DNA of 64,000 nucleotides from Candidatus Kryptobacter tengchongensis (lineage in GTDB: Bacteria; Bacteroidota; Ignavibacteria; Kryptoniales; Kryptoniaceae): the NCBI GenBank assembly GCA_001485605.1, contig FAON01000010.1:62001-126000 (forward strand), read 5' to 3'. The notes beneath the pieces were generated by a model, which was not told the origin of the DNA, made no database searches, and saw only the letters and a program-made list of their open reading frames with translations. The stretch's first letter is position 1. Each line of letters starts with the position of its first letter. Below, piece by piece: positions 54,912 to 63,802 of this stretch. Both the position numbers and the translations under genes were made by a program.

Positions 54912-55580
54912 TTATTTATCAAGATCAAGCATTCGTTTGCCATCAACATAGGTTTTGAAGGCGGGTTTACGAAGCGAAATGAGTTTATTTACAATGTCTT
55001 TTATTCTCTCGGAAGCTTGAAAAATTCGGGTTAAATTTTCCTTAACTTTTTCAACATCATTTTCTTTCAATGAGCGATTTATAAGTTCAAGAGCAAGGTA
55101 AATTATGTTCAGCGGGTTATTTATCTCATGTCCCAAAGTTCTTGCCATTTCAAGAAGTGCGACTTCATGTTGAAGTTCTGCTATCTCAGTCTGAAGTGCC
55201 TTTATTCTAAACCCAACCCTTACTCTTGCAATAAGCTCGCCGAAATCAACAGGTTTAGTTATAAAGTCATCTGCACCCGCTTCAAGTCCAGTTATTTTGT
55301 CCTCCGTTTCAATTCTTGCTGTAAGCATTATAACATAGCAAAATTTTAACTCTTGATGTTCTTTAATTTTTTTAACAAGATCAATTCCTGACATCCCAGG
55401 CATCATCCAATCAACTATAGCGACATCTGGTTTCCATTCAACCATTTGATTAAATCCATCAACACCATCATAAGCAATTTTCACATGATAACCATTTTTT
55501 ATGATTACTCTTTTTAAAATCTCAGCATAATTTTGATCATCCTCAACGATTATTACTTTCTTTCCTATTTCCTCATCCAC
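54912..55580 (-). CDS. Response regulator with C-terminal DHp (HisKA-like) helices but no ATPase domain
   Basis: 222 residues. Residues 1-125 are a complete receiver: acidic pair in VEDDQ, phosphoacceptor Asp57 (VAIVDWMMPGMSG), Thr in MLTAR and Lys109 in ITKPVD. A short coiled coil (125-145) leads into a DHp-like hairpin with His151 in LGHEINNPLNIIYLALELI and a second helix to about 205. The chain then ends; no ATPase domain follows. It may be a phosphotransfer relay or a scaffold. It starts with GTG and overlaps the upstream regulator gene by 8 bases. Confidence 0.85.
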   Translation of the reverse strand: MDEEIGKKVIIVEDDQNYAEILKRVIIKNGYHVKIAYDGVDGFNQMVEWKPDVAIVDWMMPGMSGIDLVKKIKEHQELKFCYVIMLTARIETEDKITGLEAGADDFITKPVDFGELIARVRVGFRIKALQTEIAELQHEVALLEMARTLGHEINNPLNIIYLALELINRSLKENDVEKVKENLTRIFQASERIKDIVNKLISLRKPAFKTYVDGKRMLDLDK

Positions 55581-55971
55581 TTTTTAAATGCTCTCTGATT
55601 TTTTGAATTAAAAAATTATGGTCTGTGATTGGCTTTGAAATATAATCATCTGCCTTGCTTTCCTGAAGAAATCTTTCCGCATCCCCGCGCATTGCATGTG
55701 CTGTTGCAAGTATAATTGGAATCCTTGCTGTTTTTTCATTTTCTTTTATCATCCTTGAAAGTTTCAATCCATCAACCTGAATTCCATTCACAAATGTCCC
55801 GGAAAGTGAGACATCCATTATAATCAAATCAACCTCACCTGAGTTAAGAATTTCAGTTATCTTTCCCCCATCATCTGTCACTGTAACTTCAAATCCACCT
55901 TTTCTCTTCAAAATCACCTCAAACAACTGCGCCGTTAAAGCATCATCTTCAACAACAAGTATATGCGCCAT
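55573..55971 (-). CDS. Single-domain response regulator
   Basis: 132 residues, one receiver domain and nothing else: acidic pair in VVEDDALTA, phosphoacceptor Asp53 (DLIIMDVSLSG), Thr in LATAHAM and Lys in YISKPI. Stand-alone receivers are phosphate shuttles or act by binding partners. It lies 8 bases after the hybrid kinase and overlaps the next regulator. Confidence 0.92.
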   Translation of the reverse strand: MAHILVVEDDALTAQLFEVILKRKGGFEVTVTDDGGKITEILNSGEVDLIIMDVSLSGTFVNGIQVDGLKLSRMIKENEKTARIPIILATAHAMRGDAERFLQESKADDYISKPITDHNFLIQKIREHLKSG

Positions 55972-55979
55972 CTTTTACT

Positions 55980-58900
55980 TTAATTTATTTTGATTTGACT
56001 ATTTATTAAATCAATTAATCTATCGGGGTTTGAGCTAAGCTCGCTTTTGTCAAGAACAATTATACCCATGCTTTTTGATAGTAATTCTCTCTCTTCCTCG
56101 GTTGCTGGCTCTGGATAATTTGTTATCACAAGTATGGGAAGTTCAGGCGCAAGTTTGTTCAATCTCAACTCCCTTATAACATCATAACCATTTACCTCAG
56201 GCATCATAAGATCAAGCAAAAGTATATCATAATTTTTTGATTTAATCTTTTCAATCGCTTCTCTACCATTTTTTGCATAATCAATCTTGTATTTTTCGGG
56301 CAATATTTTCTTAAGGTAAATTTCAACGCTGACATCATCATCAGCAAGTAAGATATTAACCTCATCCTTTTCTTTCACATACTGTTTTAAAAGACTCAAA
56401 AGATAATTTGGCTCAACAGGCTTTTCAACAACACTTGGATGAAAATTAACAAATGAAAGCTTTAAAAGCTCCCTGACTTTCTGCGGATGCCCTGTCAAAA
56501 TTATAATCGGTATGTTTTTAAATTCAACTGTATCACGAACTTTTAAGAAAAGATCAAATCCATTTTTTATCTCCGCAGATGCCCTGCTTGGAATGGCATA
56601 ATCAAGTATCAAAATATCTGGCTTAAATTTCAAAATATACGCCCAACCATCTTCAGAATTACTTGCCCAGATAAACCTAAACGAATTCTTAACAAGGAAT
56701 GTCTTTAAAAAGTCAGCAAACTTTAAATCGTCATCAACAGCGAGAACCAACAAACCTGAATCCCCATAAATTTTCCCCTGCTCAATTTCAAATTCCTGAC
56801 CATATGAAACTTCAGACAACGGAATGGTAAATGTGACAGTTGTCCCTTTCCCCTCCCCTTCACTGTAAAGCTCAATGACTCCACCCATCAATTCAACTAA
56901 ACTTTTAGTAATAGCAAGCCCAAGACCTGTGCCTCCATATTTTCTCGTCGTCGTCCCATCAGCTTGAACAAACTTCTGAAAAAGCTTCGCCTGTTTTTCC
57001 TTCGCTATACCTATACCTGTATCTGAGACAGTAAATTTACAAAAACCTTTATCTTCAAAAATTTCCGCTTTTACAGTTATACCGCCTTTATGCGTGAATT
57101 TTATCGCATTCCCAATCAGATTTAACAAAATCTGTTTCAACCTGTTTCTGTCACCTTTTATGAAAACCTTTTCCTCTGGATAAATAAACTTATAATCAAG
57201 TTTCTTCTGCTCTGCCTGAACATGGGACAATGTCCAAACCTCATAAAGAAGCTCCGAAACTTCAACATTTTCAATGTTTAATTCAAGCTTTCCAGCTTCA
57301 ATCTTTGCAATATCAAGTATGTCGTTTATAATATTCAAAAGATGTTTTGCGCTCATCAAAGCGTTGTCAACAAATTTCATCATCTCCTCGTGATTTTCAT
57401 ATAATCCCTCCTTTATCAAATTCAAAAACCCAATAATTGAATTCAATGGGGTCCTTAATTCATGTGATGTATTTGCAAGGAACTCGCTTTTTAGCTTATT
57501 TAACTCTTGGAGTTGGGCATTGGCGATTTCAAGCTGTTCGGCGTATAATTTTAATTTTTCCTCCGCTTTTTTCTGCTCTGTTATATCACGATTTATCCCA
57601 ACTGTCCCGATTGGATTACCTCTTGAATCCTTCAGGATTGAAATTGAACTGCTTACATAAATTTTCTCACCCCACCTATTATAATGTATCGCTTCACCGC
57701 TCCAAAATCCCTTTTCCCGAATTATCTTTCTAACTTCTTCTCTTGACAAACTCGGAATTTCAACTGGGATGACCTCGCTTATCTCCTTACCAAGAACTTC
57801 TTCAGCTTTGTATCCATACATTTTTTCAGCTGCCTTGTTCCATGATGTTATTCTAAAATTCAAATCAGCTGCGATTATCGCATCATTCACATTCTCAAGC
57901 AAATTCGCTTGGTATCTTATCTGCTCTTCAATCTTCTTCTTCTCAGTTATATCCGATTGAATTCCAAGATAGTATGTAACACCGTGAAGCTCATCTTTAA
58001 CCGATGAAATTGAAAGAAAAGCAAAATAAAGCTCGCCGTTTTTCTTTTTGTTGATTATTTCGCCAGACCAATAACCTTTGGTTAAAATTGAATCCCACAT
58101 ATTTTTATAAAATTCTGCGTCATGAAGCCCTGATTTTAAAATTCTTGGATTTTTACCAATGGCTTCCTCTTTTGAATAGCCAGTAATTTTACAAAAGGCA
58201 TCATTTACCTCAAGTATATTCCCCTGCTCATCGGTTATGACAACTGCATCATTCAAATTGAGCAAAAGATTTGATAAAATTCGCTCTCTTTGTTCAGCTT
58301 TAATTTTATCAGTTATATCAAGTATTGTTCCGAGAATTGCAGGCTTGCCATCGTAAGTTATGAGATTGTTAAGAACTTCAACCCAAGCAATCTCACCATT
58401 TTTCTTAAACACCCTAAATGAAAAGTTCGCCACTGGAACTTCTCCCCTCAAATTTGAGGCAAACATATCAAGAACTTTTCGCCTGTCCTCTGGATGAACA
58501 AATTTAAGAATCTCTCTTGTGTTCGTTATCTCATCCCTACTGAAACCAAAAATTGAAGCAAGCTGACCACTTACAAATTTAAATCTCCCATCTTGAAAAA
58601 TATATGTTCCAGCCAGGGAACTTTCTACAAGCGTTCTATATTTCGCCTCCGATTCCCTGAGCTTTTCCTCTCCCACTTTCTGTTCGGTTATGTCCTCTAT
58701 CATACCCTCATAATAAAGAACATTCCCAACTGAATCTCTAACAGCCCTAACATGCTCCCGAACATATATCTCCTTTCCGTCAAGGCGTTTTAATCTGTTT
58801 TCAAAATTTGACACAACACTTAAAATTTCAAGAGCACGAATAAACCTTTCTCTATCCTCTGGATTAACATAAAATTCAGAAGCGTTCTTTTGTAAAATTT

Positions 58901-59633
58901 CAAATTTATCTTTCGCCCCAAACATCTTAACAAACGCAGGATTAACATCAATTATCTTCCCATCTGGAGTTGATCTGTAAACCCCAATGACCGCATTTTC
59001 AAAAAGCTGTCTATATTTTCGCTCAGCTTCAATTAGCTCATCTTCAAACCTTCTCTTTTCCGTTGTATCCACTTCAATAAATTGAATTAAATCCATCGCT
59101 TTATACCTTATCAATCGCCCACCCAATTCTGCATACCTTACACTCCCATCTTTCGTCAAAAATCCAACTTCAATAGCTTCTGCCCCTTTATCCTCAATTA
59201 TATCCTTGATATACTCACGGACAACTTCAATAAAATCCGAAACAACGAGATCAAAAATATAAAACTCTTTTATCTCATCAAGCGTATAACCGTGAAAGTT
59301 AAGCGCATAGTTGTTTGCATACTTTATTTTTCCAGTTAAATCAGTTAATATTATCCCATTGACCGAAGATTGTAAAAGACTTTTCCAAAATCTCTCGGTT
59401 TCAAAAATTCTTTGCTCAACCGAAAACCTCAAAAACGAAGATATAACCCCAATGAATATACCCACGACCGTGGGAATGACAAAATAAAAAGCATCTATCA
59501 CCGCTCCCCTATAAACCCATTCGGTAATAAACACTATAAGGTTTGAAATTAAAACAGAAATTACAACATACATTAAGATTATGACTAATTTTGAAGGTCT
59601 TGCTCTACCTTCTGTCTCAATTTTCAATTCCAT
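55980..59633 (-). CDS. Hybrid sensor histidine kinase with five PAS and two receiver domains
   Basis: 1217 residues from the ATG at 59633 (a GTG eight codons upstream, 59657, is also in frame). Two membrane helices (about 16-38 and 47-68) are followed by five PAS domains (about 82-190, 205-320, 330-445, 455-565, 575-690), HisKA with His724 (FLANTSHELRTPLNSIIGF), an ATPase domain with LIGNAIKFTHKGG, DTGIGIAKE and GGTGLGLAITKSL, and two C-terminal receivers with phosphoacceptors in ILILDYAIPS and ILLLDLMMPEVNG. The short periplasmic loop means the signal is probably sensed in the cytoplasm by the PAS domains (redox, gas or small molecule). First gene of a kinase-regulator-regulator unit. Confidence 0.93.
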   Translation of the reverse strand: MELKIETEGRARPSKLVIILMYVVISVLISNLIVFITEWVYRGAVIDAFYFVIPTVVGIFIGVISSFLRFSVEQRIFETERFWKSLLQSSVNGIILTDLTGKIKYANNYALNFHGYTLDEIKEFYIFDLVVSDFIEVVREYIKDIIEDKGAEAIEVGFLTKDGSVRYAELGGRLIRYKAMDLIQFIEVDTTEKRRFEDELIEAERKYRQLFENAVIGVYRSTPDGKIIDVNPAFVKMFGAKDKFEILQKNASEFYVNPEDRERFIRALEILSVVSNFENRLKRLDGKEIYVREHVRAVRDSVGNVLYYEGMIEDITEQKVGEEKLRESEAKYRTLVESSLAGTYIFQDGRFKFVSGQLASIFGFSRDEITNTREILKFVHPEDRRKVLDMFASNLRGEVPVANFSFRVFKKNGEIAWVEVLNNLITYDGKPAILGTILDITDKIKAEQRERILSNLLLNLNDAVVITDEQGNILEVNDAFCKITGYSKEEAIGKNPRILKSGLHDAEFYKNMWDSILTKGYWSGEIINKKKNGELYFAFLSISSVKDELHGVTYYLGIQSDITEKKKIEEQIRYQANLLENVNDAIIAADLNFRITSWNKAAEKMYGYKAEEVLGKEISEVIPVEIPSLSREEVRKIIREKGFWSGEAIHYNRWGEKIYVSSSISILKDSRGNPIGTVGINRDITEQKKAEEKLKLYAEQLEIANAQLQELNKLKSEFLANTSHELRTPLNSIIGFLNLIKEGLYENHEEMMKFVDNALMSAKHLLNIINDILDIAKIEAGKLELNIENVEVSELLYEVWTLSHVQAEQKKLDYKFIYPEEKVFIKGDRNRLKQILLNLIGNAIKFTHKGGITVKAEIFEDKGFCKFTVSDTGIGIAKEKQAKLFQKFVQADGTTTRKYGGTGLGLAITKSLVELMGGVIELYSEGEGKGTTVTFTIPLSEVSYGQEFEIEQGKIYGDSGLLVLAVDDDLKFADFLKTFLVKNSFRFIWASNSEDGWAYILKFKPDILILDYAIPSRASAEIKNGFDLFLKVRDTVEFKNIPIIILTGHPQKVRELLKLSFVNFHPSVVEKPVEPNYLLSLLKQYVKEKDEVNILLADDDVSVEIYLKKILPEKYKIDYAKNGREAIEKIKSKNYDILLLDLMMPEVNGYDVIRELRLNKLAPELPILVITNYPEPATEEERELLSKSMGIIVLDKSELSSNPDRLIDLINSQIKIN

Positions 59634-59674
59634 CAGTTTAAAATTTTTTATTTCCACTGAAAAAGGTTTGAACC

Positions 59675-59732
59675 AGCACTCATAGTGCTTTACCGTTCAA
59701 GGTAAGAACAAAAAACAATTTATCTTACCGTT
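59675..59732. promoter_or_regulatory. Repeat-rich divergent intergenic region
   Basis: Between the hybrid kinase and the GH94 gene: a perfect AGCACT-CAT-AGTGCT inverted repeat (59675-59689), two direct copies of TTACCGTT (59690-59697, 59725-59732), and GGTAAGA/TCTTACC (59701-59707, 59723-59729) that can pair. These could be operator sites or RNA structure; no exact match to the local promoter consensus was found on either strand. Confidence 0.35.
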
Positions 59733-59818
59733 AGCTAATTTTTCAAAATTTGATTTTCTTTCAATAACTTATAACACGATTAAAATTTAAACATATTCAC
59801 AAAAAATTGCAACTGATT

Positions 59819-62161
59819 ATGAAAACAAGCGTAAACCTTGAAAACGCCGAGATAACACTTGAAGGAATCCCCCCTTCCAACTGGTCAGTTATACTTACAA
59901 ACGGAAGATATACCGCACTTGTCCTTTACAATGGAACAGGGCATAGTTTTTATGAACATCCAACATTTAACTCAATAATCAAATGGATTCCAAAGATGAA
60001 TTCACAACTTGGTCGTTTCATTTATATAAAAGACATGGAAACAGATGAAAACTGGTGTTTAAATTTACCGTTAATTTACAAGTTTGACACTTGGAAGGTT
60101 AATTTTGGAATTGGCTATTTAAAAATTGAAACAATTAAAAATCAAATTTCATCTGAGCTCACTTATTTCGTCCCGGTTGATAAAGACCTTGAATACTGGC
60201 TCATAAAAATTAAAAATGAATCCAAACGAAAAAAGAAATTAAAAATTTTCTCCGCCGTTGAACTCTCGCTTGGTAATTTACAACCGTCAATACTTGATCC
60301 ATACGCTTATGAGCTTTTCGTTAGAACATGGGTTAAAGACAAAACCCTCTACGCCACTAAAACCCTTTGGAATGATAAAACAACTGGAAAATCGGAAAAA
60401 TCCTGGGATAAAATTGCCTTCTTCAGTTCCGACCCAGCTCCTGAATCTTTTGACTCTTTAAAATCAGCTTTTATTGGAGATGGAACAATTGAATTACCAC
60501 AAGCAGTAAAAGAGGGATGGTGCTTTGAATCAATAGCAAATGGAAGGGAAGCTGTTTTCGCATTTCAACATGAGATTGAAGTTGAAGACGATGAAGAAAA
60601 AGAAATTTTAATCTCATTGGGAATTTTGAACGAAAGAACAAAGCCAGAAGCAAAGATTGAAATTGCAAAAGATGATTTTAAAAAAATGCTTTTATTCTAT
60701 AAAAACGAATTAATTGAAAAAGGTGTTAAGATACAAACGCCAGACGAAAATATAAATGTTTTCGTTAATCACTGGAATAAATATCAAAATTGGATTTGTT
60801 TCCACTGGCACAGGTATTCAGCAAGTAATTATGTGGCTGGTTTTGATGTGGTTGGATTCAGAGATGCTCTTCAATCAATCCTTGGAATTTTACCATTAAA
60901 TCAAAATATATGTAGAGAGCGACTTTTATATCTTTTAAAATTTCAATTTAAAAACGGAAACACATGCCATAATTTCAACCCCATTGATAATTTCGCAACC
61001 CCTTCAAATCAAAGCGACGACCCATTATGGCTTTGCATAACGACATTTGAGTATCTTAAAGAGACAGGTGACTTTGAAATCTTGTGGCAGAATTTTAATT
61101 ATTATAATTCAGATGAAGAAAGTTCGGTTTATGAACATCTTAAAAGAGCAATAGATTTCGTTCTGGGGCTACGTGGGAAACATGGACTTGTGCTTTTACG
61201 AGATGGGGACTGGAACGACGCTTTAAATTTAGCTGGAATTAACGGGATTGGTGAATCAACGCTCGCAAGCATGATTTTGCTTTACACCATAAATGAGTGG
61301 ATAAAACTTAATAAACTTCTAAACATTGATGTTGAAAAATACGAAATTGAACGGGAGAATCTTTTGGATTCACTTAATAAACATTGCTACGAAGAATATA
61401 AAAAACTTAACAATACTGGCTGGTTCATAAGGGGATTCACAGATGATGGCGAGAAAATCGGAAGCTACTTTTCAAAGGAAGGGAAAATTTACATTGAACC
61501 ACAGGTCTGGGCTGTTTTAAGTGAGGCTTGTGATGAAGAGAGAAAGGTAAAATGCCTGAAATCAGCAATAGAATTTCTTGAATCAACTTATGGCTTTCTT
61601 TTGCTTGACCCCGCCTACACAAAACCTGATGAGAAACTTGGAATAATAACGAGATTCGTCGCCGGTGAAAAAGAAAACGCAAGTTTTTTCATCCACGCAA
61701 ACGCATGGGCTGTGATGGCTTTTTCAACTTTAACAGGTGAATTTAAGGATAAAGCGTTTGAGATATATTCAAAACTTTTACCATTGAGATTTTTAAATGA
61801 TAGAAGGTATAAAGCTGAACCCTTTGTCTATCCACAATATATTTGTGGTAAAGATTCTCCACACTTTGGAGAAGCATCATTTACATGGCTTACCAGTTCA
61901 CCCACATGGATGTTTAAAGCTTTTTACGAATGTATCTGCGGAATTAAACCAGACTACAACGGGATTCGTATAACAAAACCAGTTTTTCCATCAAACTGGG
62001 ATAAGATTTTACTTAAGAGAATTTTCAGAAATTGTGTTTATGAATTTAAATTTGAGAGAACGGGTGAATTTCATATAAAATTTGATGGACAAAAAATAAG
62101 TGAAAACACTTTGCCACCATGCGGATGCGGGAAAATTCATCTGATTGAAATTTTCTTTTAA
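59819..62161 (+). CDS. GH94-family beta-glycoside phosphorylase
   Basis: 780 residues of the cellobiose/chitobiose phosphorylase family. The N-terminal ~250 residues are the beta-sandwich, followed by the (alpha/alpha)6 barrel with VVGFRDALQ (residues 344-352), SDDPLWL and LLRDGDWNDALN, whose GDWND (463-467) holds the catalytic acid. It reversibly splits a beta-glucoside, or a related disaccharide, with phosphate to give a sugar 1-phosphate. Which disaccharide cannot be told. The ATG at 59819 has no Shine-Dalgarno sequence; a TTG four codons upstream is in frame. It diverges from the kinase gene. Confidence 0.88.
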   Translation: MKTSVNLENAEITLEGIPPSNWSVILTNGRYTALVLYNGTGHSFYEHPTFNSIIKWIPKMNSQLGRFIYIKDMETDENWCLNLPLIYKFDTWKVNFGIGYLKIETIKNQISSELTYFVPVDKDLEYWLIKIKNESKRKKKLKIFSAVELSLGNLQPSILDPYAYELFVRTWVKDKTLYATKTLWNDKTTGKSEKSWDKIAFFSSDPAPESFDSLKSAFIGDGTIELPQAVKEGWCFESIANGREAVFAFQHEIEVEDDEEKEILISLGILNERTKPEAKIEIAKDDFKKMLLFYKNELIEKGVKIQTPDENINVFVNHWNKYQNWICFHWHRYSASNYVAGFDVVGFRDALQSILGILPLNQNICRERLLYLLKFQFKNGNTCHNFNPIDNFATPSNQSDDPLWLCITTFEYLKETGDFEILWQNFNYYNSDEESSVYEHLKRAIDFVLGLRGKHGLVLLRDGDWNDALNLAGINGIGESTLASMILLYTINEWIKLNKLLNIDVEKYEIERENLLDSLNKHCYEEYKKLNNTGWFIRGFTDDGEKIGSYFSKEGKIYIEPQVWAVLSEACDEERKVKCLKSAIEFLESTYGFLLLDPAYTKPDEKLGIITRFVAGEKENASFFIHANAWAVMAFSTLTGEFKDKAFEIYSKLLPLRFLNDRRYKAEPFVYPQYICGKDSPHFGEASFTWLTSSPTWMFKAFYECICGIKPDYNGIRITKPVFPSNWDKILLKRIFRNCVYEFKFERTGEFHIKFDGQKISENTLPPCGCGKIHLIEIFF

Positions 62162-62197
62162 AAATTTTATCTTAAAATTCAAAAAGGGAAACTCGCA

Positions 62198-62614
62198 ATG
62201 TTAAAAGCTTCAAACATAGCAATTTTCCTACTTCGCTTCGTTTCTGGATTAATGCTTGCATATTTTCACGGGCTTGGAAAAGTCAAATCAGCAATTGGTT
62301 ATTTTATACAGGGAAATGAATGGAAATTTTTGGATACAGTAAGGAACATTGGCTTCCCTGCACCTGGGGTGTTCGCTTTAGCTGCTACGATATCGGAATT
62401 CATCGGTGGTATTTTGCTTGCGGTTGGTCTATTCACAAGATATTCAGCGATTTTCATTGCCATTACGATGGGTGTTGCAATTTATAGACATTTAACCACA
62501 GATATGAGGTTTGAACTCGCTGGTTTATATTTTTTAATTGCGCTTGTTTTTGTTTTCAAAGGAGGCGAAGGAATATCAATTGATGGTTTAATAAAGAAAG
62601 GTTACAATCACTAA
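62198..62614 (+). CDS. DoxX-family membrane protein
   Basis: 138 residues with four membrane helices. Signature pieces are LRFVSGLMLAYFHGLGKV, FAATISEFIGGILLAVGLFT-like sequence near residue 65 and the RYSAIFIAITMGVAIYRH segment. The family (DoxX/YphA) is linked to redox or thiosulfate metabolism in a few cases, but most members are uncharacterised. GGGAA precedes the ATG. It lies 36 bases after the GH94 gene and may be co-transcribed. Confidence 0.88.
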   Translation: MLKASNIAIFLLRFVSGLMLAYFHGLGKVKSAIGYFIQGNEWKFLDTVRNIGFPAPGVFALAATISEFIGGILLAVGLFTRYSAIFIAITMGVAIYRHLTTDMRFELAGLYFLIALVFVFKGGEGISIDGLIKKGYNH

Positions 62615-62704
62615 ACAAAACATAAACTTTTTAAACAAAATTACAACTAATCCGTGCGTTGTTTTATTAACTATGTTTAAAATTTATTCAAGGGCAGTCT
62701 ATTT

Positions 62705-63799
62705 TTAATAACATATTTTTTCAAATTTTATACTCCTTCCACAATCAATAACAAATTCAAAGTAAAGTATTGGTAATGAAATTTGCTTTTGATTATAATT
62801 TCTAAAGGCATTAAGAACGGATTGCCAGTTTCTTGGTTTATGTGGAGGTGCAACAATTATAGGTTGGATATTCCAATTGAAAGCACCATCCAGATGCCTC
62901 CCTGAACTCTGTGATGCCCAATTTACATAGTATTCTATTTGATCAACTACTTCAGGTCCTACGGGTTCATCTTTCAATTCAATTAAGCGGTACTCTTTCC
63001 TTTCGCTATTTTGACATATAGTTAGAATATCAATTTTTTGCATTCCAACACCACAGGCAATTTCGTTTCCAAACCAAATAAGATTGTTTCCAACTATAGG
63101 GTTTAAGTTTGGGTCAATTCCAATGTTTTCTGTAAAATATAGTTGAAGGTAAACCTCATATGCCTTTCTTTGTTGTTGTAGTTCGCAGATTTTAGCCAAT
63201 ACATTATAGTTAAAAGTCCTTGGACCTGGATAATTCTGCGGATTTTGAGTTGTTATTATCTTTCTATTGGTTTTATCCCAGTCAAAACCACCAGTGAATT
63301 GTGCATTTGCAATGGGTTTACCTGCATTTTTGTTTCTAATCATATCCATTAATCTTTGCGCTTCCCACGGAAGTAATGGAGTGCACCCTCTTTTACCTTT
63401 CAATTTTCTGTAAATTAAACTCCATTGAATCTCAGTCGCGTAGAGAGGAAGTTTATCTAATGCTTCCCATTCTGGCACACCATCTGAGTATACCTCGTAC
63501 GGTTCAATCAGTGTTCTGTAGATGAGTTTCTTGCCCAGGTTAGGCAAAAACCCATTTTGTCCAGGTGTATGAAATACTAAAGGGCTTTGGTCAGCAATTT
63601 TAAAAATCCCGTAAAATCCACCTTTTACTCGCGTTGTAGCCTCAATATAAAAAAGAACGAAATCCCCTGGTCTTACTCTTTTTATATCAGCTAATAAAGA
63701 AATGTTTTCATCTTTGTCTTGTGCACCAGTACCGGCAAATAAGTACTTTAAATGGCTTGGAAAAGTACCGTCATTTACTATGAAGACATGCGTTTTCAT
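62705..63799 (-). CDS. PUA/EVE-like plus NucS-like PD-(D/E)XK protein, candidate restriction endonuclease
   Basis: 364 residues, no signal peptide. Residues ~3-125 look like a PUA-superfamily (EVE/YTH-type) domain: HVFIVNDGTFP, then VRPGDFVLFYIEA and GGFYGIFKIAD, matching the PGDxVxFY and GxxxI pattern of EVE domains that read modified bases. Residues ~205-350 look like a PD-(D/E)XK nuclease of the NucS/DUF91 type: Asp257 in QKIDILTI, Glu274 and Lys276 in RLIELKDEP, and VVDQIEYYVNWA, the QxxxY helix that follows. It starts 3 bases after the stop of a probable DNA methyltransferase, so a restriction role is the best reading. A base-modification-dependent nuclease is an alternative. Both domain calls are by motif reading only. 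Confidence 0.65.
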   Translation of the reverse strand: MKTHVFIVNDGTFPSHLKYLFAGTGAQDKDENISLLADIKRVRPGDFVLFYIEATTRVKGGFYGIFKIADQSPLVFHTPGQNGFLPNLGKKLIYRTLIEPYEVYSDGVPEWEALDKLPLYATEIQWSLIYRKLKGKRGCTPLLPWEAQRLMDMIRNKNAGKPIANAQFTGGFDWDKTNRKIITTQNPQNYPGPRTFNYNVLAKICELQQQRKAYEVYLQLYFTENIGIDPNLNPIVGNNLIWFGNEIACGVGMQKIDILTICQNSERKEYRLIELKDEPVGPEVVDQIEYYVNWASQSSGRHLDGAFNWNIQPIIVAPPHKPRNWQSVLNAFRNYNQKQISLPILYFEFVIDCGRSIKFEKICY

Positions 63800-63802
63800 A
63801 TT

